Source of the DNA: Micromonospora_G sp040676775
GTDB taxonomy: Bacteria > Actinomycetota > Actinomycetes > Mycobacteriales > Micromonosporaceae
NCBI RefSeq assembly: GCF_040676775.1
Contig: NZ_JBFAPP010000021.1
Span: 81,875 to 145,874 of the forward strand
Reading direction: 5' to 3'
Length of the DNA stretch: 64,000 bases
Shown here in pieces: positions 17,696 to 26,215 of this stretch (position 1 is the stretch's first letter; each line of letters starts with the position of its first letter). The position numbers and the translations under genes are program-made. The notes under the pieces are model-generated. The model did not search any database. It saw only the letters and a program-made list of their open reading frames with translations, and was not told where the DNA came from.

Positions 17696-18910
17696 TTACC
17701 TGCCGTTTGCGGGACGGTGGATGGTACGGCGTCGCGCCGTGGTGAGTTCGGCCTCGATCAGATCGGCGGCACGGTCGGCGCCCCCAGCCTCGCGGGTCTG
17801 CCGCTTCAGGTCAGCGCTGCGGGCCACCACGGCGGGGTCTGCGATGAGGGCGAGCAGCGTCTCGCGGAGTTCCACGGCGGTAACGGTGACCGAGTCGACG
17901 ACCTTGGCGACGCCGAGACAGGCCAGTTGCTCGGCGTTCGCGAATTGGTCGGCCGCCTGCGGTACGGCGATCATCGGGGTCCCGCAGTAAAGGCCTTCGC
18001 TGCTGCCGCCCATGCCGGCATGGGTGACGAAGGCGTCCGCCTGCTCCAGTACGGCCAACTGCGGCACCCATTGGTGGACCTCGACGCTGTCCGGGACGGG
18101 CCCCAACTCGGCGGGATCGACGTGGCTGCCGATCTGCAAAACGGTGTGCCAGCCGGGCAGGTCACCGAACGCGACGATACAGCGGCGGTAGAAATCGGGC
18201 TGCCGGGTGAAGGCGGAGCCGAGGGAAACAAGCAGCACTTTCTCGACGCCGTCCGGCCGGACCCAGGGACCCTGGTGGGAGCGGTCACCCAGGATCGGGC
18301 CGACGAAACTGTAGACCGAGCGATCCACCCGGTCGGCGTTCGGCTGGAGCGCCTCCGGCGGCAGGACGAGGCTGCGCACCGGCCGGCCTTGGAATGCCAT
18401 GCTGTCGGTGACCGACGAACCCTCTGCGGTCAGCCACCTCTTGAACCGCTGGTAATAGTCGGCGCCGCGCGGATCAGCCCGCATCGACTCGACGACGGGC
18501 GCCATCTCCTGCTCGTAGCCGTCCCAGGCCACGAACGTCGAGGACAACTGGATGGCCGGAATCCCCCACTGCTCGCCGAGTAACCGAGCCGGCGCGCCGG
18601 CGATGTCGTAGAGGAACAGATCCGGCCGATCGCCGGCATAGGCGGCCCGCAACTGCGGCAGCATGGCGATGGCATCGTCGAGGAAGAGCGTTAGCTGCTC
18701 GATCGGATTGTCGGTTCCCGAGCCACCGTCGCTGGGCAGCGTTGATTCATACGGTTTCAGCTCGGCGCCCGCGCCCTCGATGACCTCGGCGAAGGCGGGG
18801 TCATTGGCGTAGGTGACCCGGTGGCCGCGCTGCACGAGGGTCCGGATGATCTCCAAGCTCGGGTTGACGTGGCCGTGGAACGGAATGCTGACCATGGCGA
18901 GGTGCGGCAT
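17696..18910 (-). CDS. MGT-type (macrolide-like) UDP-glycosyltransferase
   Basis: This 404-residue GT1-family enzyme would transfer a sugar from a nucleotide donor to a small lipophilic acceptor. The N-terminus, MVSIPFHGHVNPSLEIIRTL, is the acceptor-domain hallmark of the MGT/OleD group. The C-terminal donor signature is VHQWVPQLAVLEQADAFVTH followed by AGMGGSSEGLYCGTPMIAVP and QAADQFANAEQL. Members often inactivate macrolides or decorate natural products. There is no biosynthetic cluster around it. It sits alone, divergent from a TetR regulator with twin operators, a layout typical of inducible drug-detoxification genes. The ATG at 18910 has AGGAGA 5 bases upstream. Confidence 0.9.
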   Translation of the reverse strand: MPHLAMVSIPFHGHVNPSLEIIRTLVQRGHRVTYANDPAFAEVIEGAGAELKPYESTLPSDGGSGTDNPIEQLTLFLDDAIAMLPQLRAAYAGDRPDLFLYDIAGAPARLLGEQWGIPAIQLSSTFVAWDGYEQEMAPVVESMRADPRGADYYQRFKRWLTAEGSSVTDSMAFQGRPVRSLVLPPEALQPNADRVDRSVYSFVGPILGDRSHQGPWVRPDGVEKVLLVSLGSAFTRQPDFYRRCIVAFGDLPGWHTVLQIGSHVDPAELGPVPDSVEVHQWVPQLAVLEQADAFVTHAGMGGSSEGLYCGTPMIAVPQAADQFANAEQLACLGVAKVVDSVTVTAVELRETLLALIADPAVVARSADLKRQTREAGGADRAADLIEAELTTARRRTIHRPANGR

Positions 18911-18934
18911 GGAATCTCCTGAGGACTAGAGAGC

Positions 18935-18951
18935 CGAGACGTTTCGTCTCG
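18935..18951. promoter_or_regulatory. TetR operator, site 1 (glycosyltransferase side)
   Basis: CGAGAC-GTTTC-GTCTCG is an inverted repeat 25 bases upstream of the glycosyltransferase start. It shares the 13-mer ACGTTTCGTCTCG with site 2, at a spacing of exactly 53 bases (about five helical turns). Confidence 0.7.
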
Positions 18952-18984
18952 CAACCAGAAGAGCACAGCACCACGGGCGCGTCA

Positions 18985-19002
18985 AGACGAAACGTTTCGT
19001 CT
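18985..19002. promoter_or_regulatory. TetR operator, site 2 (regulator side)
   Basis: AGACGAAACGTTTCGTCT is a perfect 18-bp palindrome 17 bases before the tetR start, where it would block the tetR promoter or leader. Its right half repeats in site 1. It is probably bound by the TetR protein encoded at 19019. Confidence 0.75.
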
Positions 19003-19018
19003 CGTGTAAGCTACCGGT

Positions 19019-19615
19019 GTGACTCCACAGCCCGCCCGTCGCAGCGAACAGTCCCGCCGCGCGATCCTCGCCGCCGCCCTGGAGCTGTTGACCGAGACCG
19101 GGTACTCGGCCGTGACCATCGAGGCGATCGCCACCCGCGCCGGGGTCGGCAAGCAGACCATCTACCGCTGGTGGCGCGGCAAGGGCGCGGTCATCCTGGA
19201 CGCGCTCGTCGACAACACGCCGGAGGTCCTCGCCCTGCCCGACACCGGCGACCTGCGGGCTGACCTGGGCCAGATCCTCCGGGCCACGGTCGCCGAGTTC
19301 GCCGATCCACGGCTGTCCGCCACCACCCGTGCCATCACCATCGAGACCCTCGCCGACGAGGAGTTGGCCGACCAGGCGCGCGACCGCCTGCTCCGTCCCC
19401 AACTGGACGCGGTCCGCACCCGCCTGGAGGCCGCCCGCGAGGCCGGCCAGGTCCGCCCCGACGTCCCGCTGGACCAAGTGGTCGAGCTGCTGTTCGGCCC
19501 GCTTTACCACCGCTGGCTGCTCCGCAACGGCCCACTGACCGACGACTACGCCGACGGCATCGTCGACCTGGCCATCGCCGCCATCACCCCTCCCGGCCCC
19601 CGTCCTGGCGCGTGA
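19019..19615 (+). CDS. TetR family regulator, divergent from the glycosyltransferase
   Basis: This is a 198-residue repressor. The N-terminal HTH is typical: RAILAAALELLTETGYSAVT, IEAIATRAGVGKQTIYRWW (recognition helix), RGKGAVILDALVD. The C-terminal helical domain (LVDNTPEVLALPD onward, with LLFGPLYHRWLLRNGPLTDDY) is of the TetR_C_11-like type and would bind a small ligand. A GTG at 19019 starts it. The 18-bp palindrome directly upstream and its half-copy before the glycosyltransferase gene suggest it represses both genes until a substrate of the transferase is present. Confidence 0.9.
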   Translation: MTPQPARRSEQSRRAILAAALELLTETGYSAVTIEAIATRAGVGKQTIYRWWRGKGAVILDALVDNTPEVLALPDTGDLRADLGQILRATVAEFADPRLSATTRAITIETLADEELADQARDRLLRPQLDAVRTRLEAAREAGQVRPDVPLDQVVELLFGPLYHRWLLRNGPLTDDYADGIVDLAIAAITPPGPRPGA

Positions 19616-19753
19616 CGCTGGGGCGGCGAAGAGCTACCGGCCTGCCCGGACCCGCCACCACGGTGGTGCAGCCGGCGCGGCTAAGGCGCTCTTGTCCTGG
19701 CCAGCCCTATCCGTTGATCTCCTGCCAGGACTACCGAAACCCCGTCTGGGCGG

Positions 19754-21025
19754 TCAGGTGGTGGGGAGGGTGGTCACCACGTTGCCGATGATCACTACTG
19801 CGGGAGGGCGGATGTTGGCGGTGTGGGTGGCATCGGCGATGGTGCCGAGGGTGGCTCGCAGGGAACGCTGGGCGCCGGTCGTACCCTCCTGGACCACCGC
19901 GGTCGGCGTGCCCGGCGCCCGCCCGTGTGCCTGGAGGGTCGCGGCGATCGCGGGCAGGTTCTTCAGCCCCATCAGCACCACCAGGGTGCCGCGCAGCCGA
20001 GCCAGGGCCGCCCAGTCGACCAGTGAGGCCGGGTCGTCCGGGGGGAGGTGACCGGAGACGACGGTGAACTCGTGCGCCACGCCGCGGTGGGTCACCGGGA
20101 TGCCGGCCAGCGCCGGTGCGGCGATCGAGCTGGTCACGCCGGGAACCACGGTCACCGGTACGCCGGCCGCCGCGCAGGCGAGCGCCTCCTCGCCGCCACG
20201 GCCGAAGACGTACGGGTCGCCGCCCTTGAGCCGGACCACGAACGCGCCGGCCAGGGCCCGCTCGACCAGGATCCGGTTGATCTCCTCCTGGGTACGGGCC
20301 GGGCCGTAGGGGATCTTGGACGCGTCGACCAGTTCGGCGTCGGGTCGCAGTTCGTCCAGCAGCAGGCCGGGCACGAGTCGGTCCGCCACCACGACGTCGG
20401 CCTCGGCGAGCAGGCGGCGACCCTTGACGGTGATCAACTCAGGGTCACCGGGGCCGGAGCCGACCAGTGCGACCCGCCCGACGCGTGGCGGGCGGCCGTT
20501 GGCCGGGGAGATGCCCGCACCCGTGGAGGGTGTCGACTCCCGGCCGGTCTGCGGCAGGGTGCCGTCGGCGAGACGGTCGCGGATGGCGTCGCGTACGGTC
20601 ACCGCGCGGTGCGGGTCACCGCCACCGAGCACGGCCACGGTCACCGCGCCGTGCCGGGCCACCGCCGGGGTCCAGGCCGTCGCCGCGGTCCGGTCGTCGG
20701 CGCGTACGCAGAACACCCGGCGCTCGAACGCGGCGACGCTGACCGCCTCGGCCGCTGCCGGGTCGTCCACTGCCACCTGCACCAGCCAGGCACCGTCCAC
20801 GTCGGCGGGCTCGAACGGCCGGGCCGTCCACCGCACCCGGCCGGCGTCCACCTGTGCCCGCAGCGCGGGTGTCAGCTCGGGAGAGACGACCTCCACCAGT
20901 GCACCCGCGTCCAGCAACGCCGGTACCCGGCGGGTCGCCACCGCTCCCCCACCGACCATGAGCACCCGGTGCCCCGCCAACCGCAGGCCGAGCGGGTAGG
21001 GATTGGCACCGATCTGTTGCGTCAC
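19754..21025 (-). CDS. cysG: Fused precorrin-2 dehydrogenase-like and uroporphyrinogen-III C-methyltransferase
   Basis: This 423-residue protein acts at the entry to corrin/sirohaem synthesis. The N-terminal part (residues 1 to about 150) is a Rossmann domain with VLMVGGGAVATRRVPALLDA, as in CysG/Met8 NAD-dependent precorrin-2 dehydrogenases. Residues from about 180 on are a SAM-dependent SUMT: GRVALVGSGPGDPELITVKG, DVVVADRLV, VRLKGGDPYVFGRGGEEAL and VTVVPGVTSSIAAPALAGIP. The ferrochelatase C-terminal part of the dehydrogenase half looks short. The GTG start overlaps the cobT stop by 4 bases. It is the last gene of a cobC-cobT-cysG unit. The product could feed either cobalamin or sirohaem. 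Confidence 0.92.
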   Translation of the reverse strand: MTQQIGANPYPLGLRLAGHRVLMVGGGAVATRRVPALLDAGALVEVVSPELTPALRAQVDAGRVRWTARPFEPADVDGAWLVQVAVDDPAAAEAVSVAAFERRVFCVRADDRTAATAWTPAVARHGAVTVAVLGGGDPHRAVTVRDAIRDRLADGTLPQTGRESTPSTGAGISPANGRPPRVGRVALVGSGPGDPELITVKGRRLLAEADVVVADRLVPGLLLDELRPDAELVDASKIPYGPARTQEEINRILVERALAGAFVVRLKGGDPYVFGRGGEEALACAAAGVPVTVVPGVTSSIAAPALAGIPVTHRGVAHEFTVVSGHLPPDDPASLVDWAALARLRGTLVVLMGLKNLPAIAATLQAHGRAPGTPTAVVQEGTTGAQRSLRATLGTIADATHTANIRPPAVVIIGNVVTTLPTT

Positions 21026-22269
21026 TTCTCCGAAACTCCCGCCGCGTCGAACGTCGCCACCTCGTGCAGTACCCGTACCGAGCCGGCGACGACCGGGAGG
21101 GCGAGCAGGGCGCCGGTCCCCTCGCCGAGACGCAGTCCGAGGTCGATCAGCGGCTCCAGGCCGAGGGCACGCAGGCCGGCGGTGGCACCGGGCTCGGCGG
21201 ACCGGTGCCCGGCGACCATCGCCCCGACGGCTTCCGGCGCGAAGGCGGCGGCGACCAGCGCCGCGGCCACCGTACTCACCCCGTCGAGGATGACCGGCGT
21301 ACGCCGGGCGGCGGCGCCCAGGATGAAGCCGGCCAGCGCGGCGTGCTCCAGCCCACCGATGGCGGCCAGTACGCCGAGCGGGTCGGCCGGGTCGGGCCGG
21401 TGCCGGGCGAGCGCGGCCGTGACCACGGCAACCTTGCGGGCGTACGTGTAGTCGTCCACGCCGGTCCCCCGGCCGGTCACCTCGGCCGCACCGGCACCCG
21501 TGTGTACGGCGATCAGGGCGGCGGCCGCGGTGGTGTTGGCGATGCCCATGTCACCGGTGAGCAGGATGGCCGCGCCCGCGTCGATCAGTTGACCGGCGGT
21601 ACGGGAGCCGACCTCGACCGCGGCCAGCGCCTCGTCCCGGCTGAGCGCGGGTTCGACGGTCATGTCCCGGGTACCGGGCCGGATCCGGGCCCGGACGAGG
21701 ACGGGTCGACTGTCACGGTCGGGCTGGCTGTCGGGGCCGGGCTGGCTGTCGGGGGCGGCGAGGCGCTGGGCCGGGACGGGCGAGGTGGGGCCGTCGAGGT
21801 CGACCAGGGCGTCGGGGGCGGTGAGGTCGTCCAGGGCGGTCAGCTCGTCGTGGGTGGTGTGACCGGGCGGGGTGCCGTCTTCGGCGTCGGTCGGGTCCTC
21901 GGGGTCGGCGAGGGGGGTGGCCACGCCGACGTCGACGACGGTGACCGTAGCGCCGGTCTGCCGGGCGAACGCGTTCACCACCGCGCCGCCGGCCAGGAAG
22001 TTGCCGACCATCTGGGCCGTCACCTCGCGCGGCCAGGGCGTCACACCCTGGGCGTGTACGCCATGGTCACCGGCGAAGATCGCCACCGCGGCGGGGGCGG
22101 GCAGCGGGGGCGGGCAGACCCCGGCCAGCCCGGCCAGGCGTACCGACAGGTCCTCCAGGGCGCCCAGCGAGCCGGCGGGCTTGGTCAGCCGGCTGTGCAG
22201 CAGGCGGGCGGCCGCCATCGCCTCGGTGTCCAGTGGGCGGACCGCCGCGATCAACGCCTCCAACATCAT
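21022..22269 (-). CDS. cobT: Nicotinate-nucleotide-dimethylbenzimidazole phosphoribosyltransferase with an acidic insert
   Basis: CobT makes alpha-ribazole phosphate for the lower ligand of cobalamin. Conserved segments are KPAGSLGALEDLSVRLAGL, VAIFAGDHGVHAQGVTPWP, REVTAQMVGNFLAGGAVVN, LLTGDMGIANTTAAAAL, PDPADPLGVLAAIGGLEHAA and the C-terminal PVILDGVSTVAAAL. Between VVDVGVATPL (residue 120) and RARIRPGTRDM lies a run of about 68 residues rich in Asp, Pro and Thr (DSQPGPDSQPDRDSRP and similar) that normal 350-residue CobT proteins lack. The protein is therefore 415 residues long. The catalytic regions flank the insert intact. Its start overlaps the cobC stop by 4 bases. Confidence 0.93.
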   Translation of the reverse strand: MMLEALIAAVRPLDTEAMAAARLLHSRLTKPAGSLGALEDLSVRLAGLAGVCPPPLPAPAAVAIFAGDHGVHAQGVTPWPREVTAQMVGNFLAGGAVVNAFARQTGATVTVVDVGVATPLADPEDPTDAEDGTPPGHTTHDELTALDDLTAPDALVDLDGPTSPVPAQRLAAPDSQPGPDSQPDRDSRPVLVRARIRPGTRDMTVEPALSRDEALAAVEVGSRTAGQLIDAGAAILLTGDMGIANTTAAAALIAVHTGAGAAEVTGRGTGVDDYTYARKVAVVTAALARHRPDPADPLGVLAAIGGLEHAALAGFILGAAARRTPVILDGVSTVAAALVAAAFAPEAVGAMVAGHRSAEPGATAGLRALGLEPLIDLGLRLGEGTGALLALPVVAGSVRVLHEVATFDAAGVSEK

Positions 22270-23360
22270 GCCTCCAGGATCTCCGCCAGCACGGCGACGA
22301 ACGCGTCAGTGGTGGCAGTGTCCCGCACCGCCACCCGCAGCCAGTCGGCACCCAGCCCGGGGAAGGTGTCGCCACGGCGTACCGCGTAGCCGCGGGCGCG
22401 CAGCGCGAGCCGTACGTCGGCGGCGCCGGGCCGGTGGACGAGTACGAACGCGCTGGCCGGGGTACCCGCGACGCGTACGCCGGGCAGGGCCGCCAGGCGG
22501 CGGACCAGGTGCTCGCGGTCGGCGGCGAGCCGTACGGCGATCTCCCGTTCGGCGGCGACCGCGACCGGCGTCGCGCAGGCCCGCGCGGCGGCCAGGGCCG
22601 GCGTGCCGACCGCCCAGAGGGGCTGTACGGCGCCCAGCCGCTCGATCAGGTCGGCCGGGCCGAGCAGGTAGCCGATCCGCAGTCCGGCCAGGCCCCAGGT
22701 CTTGGTGAGGCTGCGGACCACCACCACTCCGGGCAGGTCCCGCCGGGCGGCGAGGGATTCCGGCTCGGCCTCGGTGCCGTCCGGGTCGATGGTGGTGTCG
22801 GCGAACGCCTCGTCCACCACCAGCACCCGTCCCGGTCGGGCGAGTTCGGCCAGTACGGCGGCCGGGTGCAGGACCGAGGTCGGGTTGGTCGGGTTGCCCA
22901 CGAAGACCAGGTCGGCGTCGTCCGGCACCAGTGCCGGGTCCAGCCGGAACCCGGTCTCGGCGGACAGCAGCACCCGTTCGACCCGGTGTCCGGCGGCCCG
23001 CAGCGCCGCCTCGGGCTCGGTGAACTGTGGGTGCACCACGACCGGGCGCCGGGCGTCGTTCAGCGCCCGGGCGAGCAGCACGAAGCCCTCGGCTGCTCCG
23101 GCGGTGAGCAGCACCTCGGCGCTCGGGCGGCCGTGTCGGGCGGCGACCGCCGCGCGGGCCGGGCCGGGGTCCGGGTAGCTGGCCAGGTCGCCGAGCGATG
23201 CGGTGATCGGGTCGGCCAGCCAGTCCGGCATCGGCGCCCGACGGACGTTGACCGCAAGATCGACCAGCCCGGGTACGACCTCCGCGTCGCCGTGGTGCCC
23301 CAGATCGACCTCGGTGTCGACCTCGGGGGCCGGCGGGGGCGCGGTTACCTGCGGGTGCAT
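22266..23360 (-). CDS. cobC: Rv2231c/CobC-like PLP-dependent aminotransferase-fold protein
   Basis: This 364-residue fold-type I PLP enzyme is related to histidinol-phosphate aminotransferase and threonine-phosphate decarboxylase (CobD/CobC). It would supply the aminopropanol arm of cobalamin. LAVNVRRAPMPDWLADPI opens the conserved part; VLLTAGAAEGFVLLARAL, DADLVFVGNPTNPTSVLHP, VLVVDEAFADTTI and VVVRSLTKTWGLAGLRIGYL (PLP lysine in SLTK) follow. It is first in the cobC-cobT-cysG unit and overlaps cobT by 4 bases. The exact reaction cannot be fixed from sequence alone; the pathway context supports the cobalamin role. Confidence 0.85.
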   Translation of the reverse strand: MHPQVTAPPPAPEVDTEVDLGHHGDAEVVPGLVDLAVNVRRAPMPDWLADPITASLGDLASYPDPGPARAAVAARHGRPSAEVLLTAGAAEGFVLLARALNDARRPVVVHPQFTEPEAALRAAGHRVERVLLSAETGFRLDPALVPDDADLVFVGNPTNPTSVLHPAAVLAELARPGRVLVVDEAFADTTIDPDGTEAEPESLAARRDLPGVVVVRSLTKTWGLAGLRIGYLLGPADLIERLGAVQPLWAVGTPALAAARACATPVAVAAEREIAVRLAADREHLVRRLAALPGVRVAGTPASAFVLVHRPGAADVRLALRARGYAVRRGDTFPGLGADWLRVAVRDTATTDAFVAVLAEILEA

Positions 23361-23483
23361 GACCGGGATCCTGCCCGGCGGTGGGATCGCTGGCCAACGC
23401 GTGTACGCCTGGTGGGCGGAGTTCGACGGCGACGTTCGCGAATTTTTATCGGGTTATTATGGGGCATGTCATAGCTTAAGAGG

Positions 23484-25649
23484 GTGACGAACCCCACCCT
23501 CAAGCCTCCCGAAGGCAACCGCTTCCTTCCCCTCCTGCGGGCCGGACTGATCGCGGGGGTCATCCTCGCGGCAGCGGCCTACCCACTCGCCGCAATCGGC
23601 GGCCTCGGCGCCAAGGCAACCGCCGACCTGGTCCGCGACCGGCCGCGCGACCTGCGCCACACCTCACCCGCGCAGACCACCTACGTGTACGGCGCCGACG
23701 GCAAGACGCTGCTCACCACGTTTTACGAGGAGCACCGCAAGTACACCCCGATCGGGGAGATGTCGCCGTACATCCAGCAGGCGATCGTCGCCTCCGAGGA
23801 CTCGCGCTTCTACAAGCACAACGGCGTCGATGCCAAGGGCGTGGCCCGTGCGTTCGTCGCCAACCAGCAGGCCGGCGGGGTCTCCCAGGGCGCCTCGACG
23901 CTGACCATGCAGTACGTCCGGATGGCGCTGCGGGACAGTGCGCAGACGCCGCTGGAGGTGCAGGAGGCGACCGAGCAGACGAGCATCCGCAAACTGCGCG
24001 AGATGCGGATCGCGCTCGACCTGGAGAAGGAGATGACCAAGTCGGAGATCCTGGAGCGGTACCTCAACTCCGCCTACTTCGGCCACCGCGCGTACGGCAT
24101 CTACGCCGCCTCGGAGATCTTCTTCTCCAAGACACCCAGGGATCTCAGCCCGGTCGAGGCGGCCACCCTCGCGGGCCTGGTCAAGGCCCCCTCCGAGTAC
24201 GACCCGGCGGTCAACGACCAGAAGGCCGCCACCGACCGGCGCAACTACGTCATCGACCGGATGCGGACCATGGGCTACATCTCGCCCGACGCGGCGGCGG
24301 CGATGGCGGCCGAACCGATCAAACTCAAGCTCAGTACGCCACCGAACGACTGCGTCTCGGTGCCGAAGGAATACAACAGCTGGGGCTTCTTCTGCGACTA
24401 CCTCAAATCGTGGTGGTCGGTCCAGCCCGGCTTCGGCAGCAACTCGATGGAACGCCTGGACAAGCTCCGCCGGGGCGGTTACAAGATCATTACCAGTATC
24501 GACCCGAGGGTGCAGGAGATCGCCGAGAAGAACGTGCTGGCGAAGGAGGGCGAGAGCAGTCCGTTCGCGCACGGCCTGGTCGCGGTCGAGCCCGGCACCG
24601 GACGGGTCAAGGCGATGGCGATCAACCGGATCTACTCCCTGGACTCCACCGACAACGGCCCGCACTCCGACCCGGAGAAACGGTCCCGGATGAGGGGCAA
24701 CTACCCGAACACCGTCAACCCGCTGCTCGGCGGCGGAGACCTCCCCGGCTACCAGGCCGGATCGACGTTCAAGATGTTCGTGATGCTCGCCGCACTGGAC
24801 GCCGGCATGCCGCTGTCGACCGCGTACGACTCACCATTCAAGATCACCTCGATCTATCCGGGCGGCGGTACGACCAGCAGCTGCGGCGGGCTGTGGTGCC
24901 CATCCAATGCCAGCGCCGCGATGACCGGCCGACAGACCATGTGGTCCGGCTTCGGCAAGTCGGTGAACACCTACTTCGTCCAGTTGGAGCAGGCGGTCGG
25001 CGCGGACAAGGCGGTCGCCCTCGCCGAACGGCTCGGCCTGCAATGGCGTACGGACGTCGACCGGCGGCAGGCGTCACCGGAGAAACGCAAGGAGTGGGGT
25101 GCATTCGTACTCGGCGTCTCCGACGTGACCCCGCTGGAGATGGCCAACGCGTACGCGGCGATCGCCGCCGACGGCCGGTTCTGTGAGGCGATCCCGGTCA
25201 CCTCGATCACCAACCCGGACGGCACCCCGACGATGATCACCACCCGCAGCGGTGGCCAGGTCGAGGCCGCCAAGCCCCGCTGTCACCAGGAGGTGAGCGC
25301 GGACGCGGCCCGGGCCGCCACCGACGCGGCCCGCTGCCCGACCGGCGACACCCCGGCCCGTGGCTCGTGCGGCGGCTGGTCCACCGCCGACAGCGTCAAG
25401 GGCACCGTCGGCCGCCCGGTCGCCGGCAAGACCGGTACCACCGACAGCACCCGGTCGGCCTGGTTCGTCGGCTACACCCCGGAGTACGCGATGGCGAGCT
25501 TCCTCGCCGACCCGGACAACCCGTTCAACGCGGTAGGTGACGCACAGTCCAACAAACCGGTCAGCACGGTCTCCGACACCCTGAAGGAAGCACTCAAGGA
25601 CCAACCGGTCCGCCAGTTCGCCCCACCGTCACTCCAGATCACCCGCTAG
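23484..25649 (+). CDS. Class A penicillin-binding protein (transglycosylase/transpeptidase)
   Basis: This 721-residue bifunctional peptidoglycan synthase has an N-terminal membrane helix (LIAGVILAAAAYPLAAIGGL). The GT51 glycosyltransferase domain follows, with IVASEDSRFYKHNGVDAKGV (catalytic Glu), GASTLTMQYVRM and ILERYLNSAYFGHRAYGIYA. The transpeptidase domain has the catalytic Ser427 in GSTFKM, SVN in FGKSVNTYF, and KTGTT at 649-653. No PASTA repeats are seen. The GTG start has only a poorly spaced AAGAGGG. TAGCTT at 23472-23477 lies 7 bases before the GTG, so a leaderless transcript is possible. The region before it (23430-23470) is unusually AT-rich. Confidence 0.93.
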   Translation: MTNPTLKPPEGNRFLPLLRAGLIAGVILAAAAYPLAAIGGLGAKATADLVRDRPRDLRHTSPAQTTYVYGADGKTLLTTFYEEHRKYTPIGEMSPYIQQAIVASEDSRFYKHNGVDAKGVARAFVANQQAGGVSQGASTLTMQYVRMALRDSAQTPLEVQEATEQTSIRKLREMRIALDLEKEMTKSEILERYLNSAYFGHRAYGIYAASEIFFSKTPRDLSPVEAATLAGLVKAPSEYDPAVNDQKAATDRRNYVIDRMRTMGYISPDAAAAMAAEPIKLKLSTPPNDCVSVPKEYNSWGFFCDYLKSWWSVQPGFGSNSMERLDKLRRGGYKIITSIDPRVQEIAEKNVLAKEGESSPFAHGLVAVEPGTGRVKAMAINRIYSLDSTDNGPHSDPEKRSRMRGNYPNTVNPLLGGGDLPGYQAGSTFKMFVMLAALDAGMPLSTAYDSPFKITSIYPGGGTTSSCGGLWCPSNASAAMTGRQTMWSGFGKSVNTYFVQLEQAVGADKAVALAERLGLQWRTDVDRRQASPEKRKEWGAFVLGVSDVTPLEMANAYAAIAADGRFCEAIPVTSITNPDGTPTMITTRSGGQVEAAKPRCHQEVSADAARAATDAARCPTGDTPARGSCGGWSTADSVKGTVGRPVAGKTGTTDSTRSAWFVGYTPEYAMASFLADPDNPFNAVGDAQSNKPVSTVSDTLKEALKDQPVRQFAPPSLQITR

Positions 25650-26215
25650 CGGAGGTCGGCCGCCACGAAAGACCAGGATTCGAGATCCACCCGACCGCCC
25701 TGGGCGTACCCGGCGTTGCGGAGCAGGCCCTCGTAGCTGAAACCGGCCTTCTCCGCGACCCGGCGGGAGGCGACGTTGCCGGGCGCCACCCGCAACTCGA
25801 TCCGCTGGAAACCGTGCTCCAGGATCAGGGCGATGGCCAGCGCGAGGACCGACTCGGCGGCCAGCCCGAAGCCGCGCGCCTGCGGTGCGACCGCGTAACA
25901 GATCTCGGTGACCTTGCCGGACCAGTCGGTGCGCTTGGTCCAGAGCGCGCCGACGAGCTGGTCGTCCTCGCGCCGGACCACACCGTAGTGGTCGCCGTTG
26001 CCGCTGTCCCGCCGCTCCTTGGCCATCTCCGTGCACCAGGCGGTGGCGTTGATCGGACCGGACGACTCCGGCAGCGGCAACCAGCGCTGGGTCAGCTTGT
26101 CGCCGAAGATCTCGGCGACCGCCGCGATGTCGTACGCCAGCAGCGGCCGTACGTGGGCCCGCGGGGTGGAGACGGTCAGGGTCGGGAACCGGCGGACCGC
26201 CACCTCGCCGGTCAC
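25646..26215 (-). CDS. GNAT family N-acetyltransferase (RimJ/RimL-like)
   Basis: This 189-residue cytosolic acetyltransferase would use acetyl-CoA. Core motifs are VRPLLAYDIAAVAEIFGDKL, VGALWTKRTDWSGKVTEICY, AVAPQARGFGLAAESVLALA (acetyl-CoA loop region), FQRIELRVAPGNVASRRVAE and KAGFSYEGLLRNAGYAQGG. The last two are typical of the RimJ/RimL ribosomal-protein or small-molecule acetyltransferases. The start is the GTG at 26215, whose GTGA overlaps the cobB stop; a longer open frame to 27142 is the complement of cobB. Its stop is 4 bases inside the end of the PBP gene on the other strand. The substrate is unknown. Confidence 0.87.
   Translation of the reverse strand: MTGEVAVRRFPTLTVSTPRAHVRPLLAYDIAAVAEIFGDKLTQRWLPLPESSGPINATAWCTEMAKERRDSGNGDHYGVVRREDDQLVGALWTKRTDWSGKVTEICYAVAPQARGFGLAAESVLALAIALILEHGFQRIELRVAPGNVASRRVAEKAGFSYEGLLRNAGYAQGGRVDLESWSFVAADLR

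Noticed and set aside
17696..19615. Start of a natural-product biosynthetic cluster
   Set aside because: The glycosyltransferase and TetR stand alone between trehalose and cobalamin genes; no polyketide, peptide-synthetase, terpene or sugar-biosynthesis genes are near.
23361..23483. Possible cobalamin riboswitch upstream of the cobC-cobT-cysG unit
   Set aside because: I looked for a B12-box-like GCCACTG and the associated stems here and upstream of cobB and cbiB and found none that I could support.
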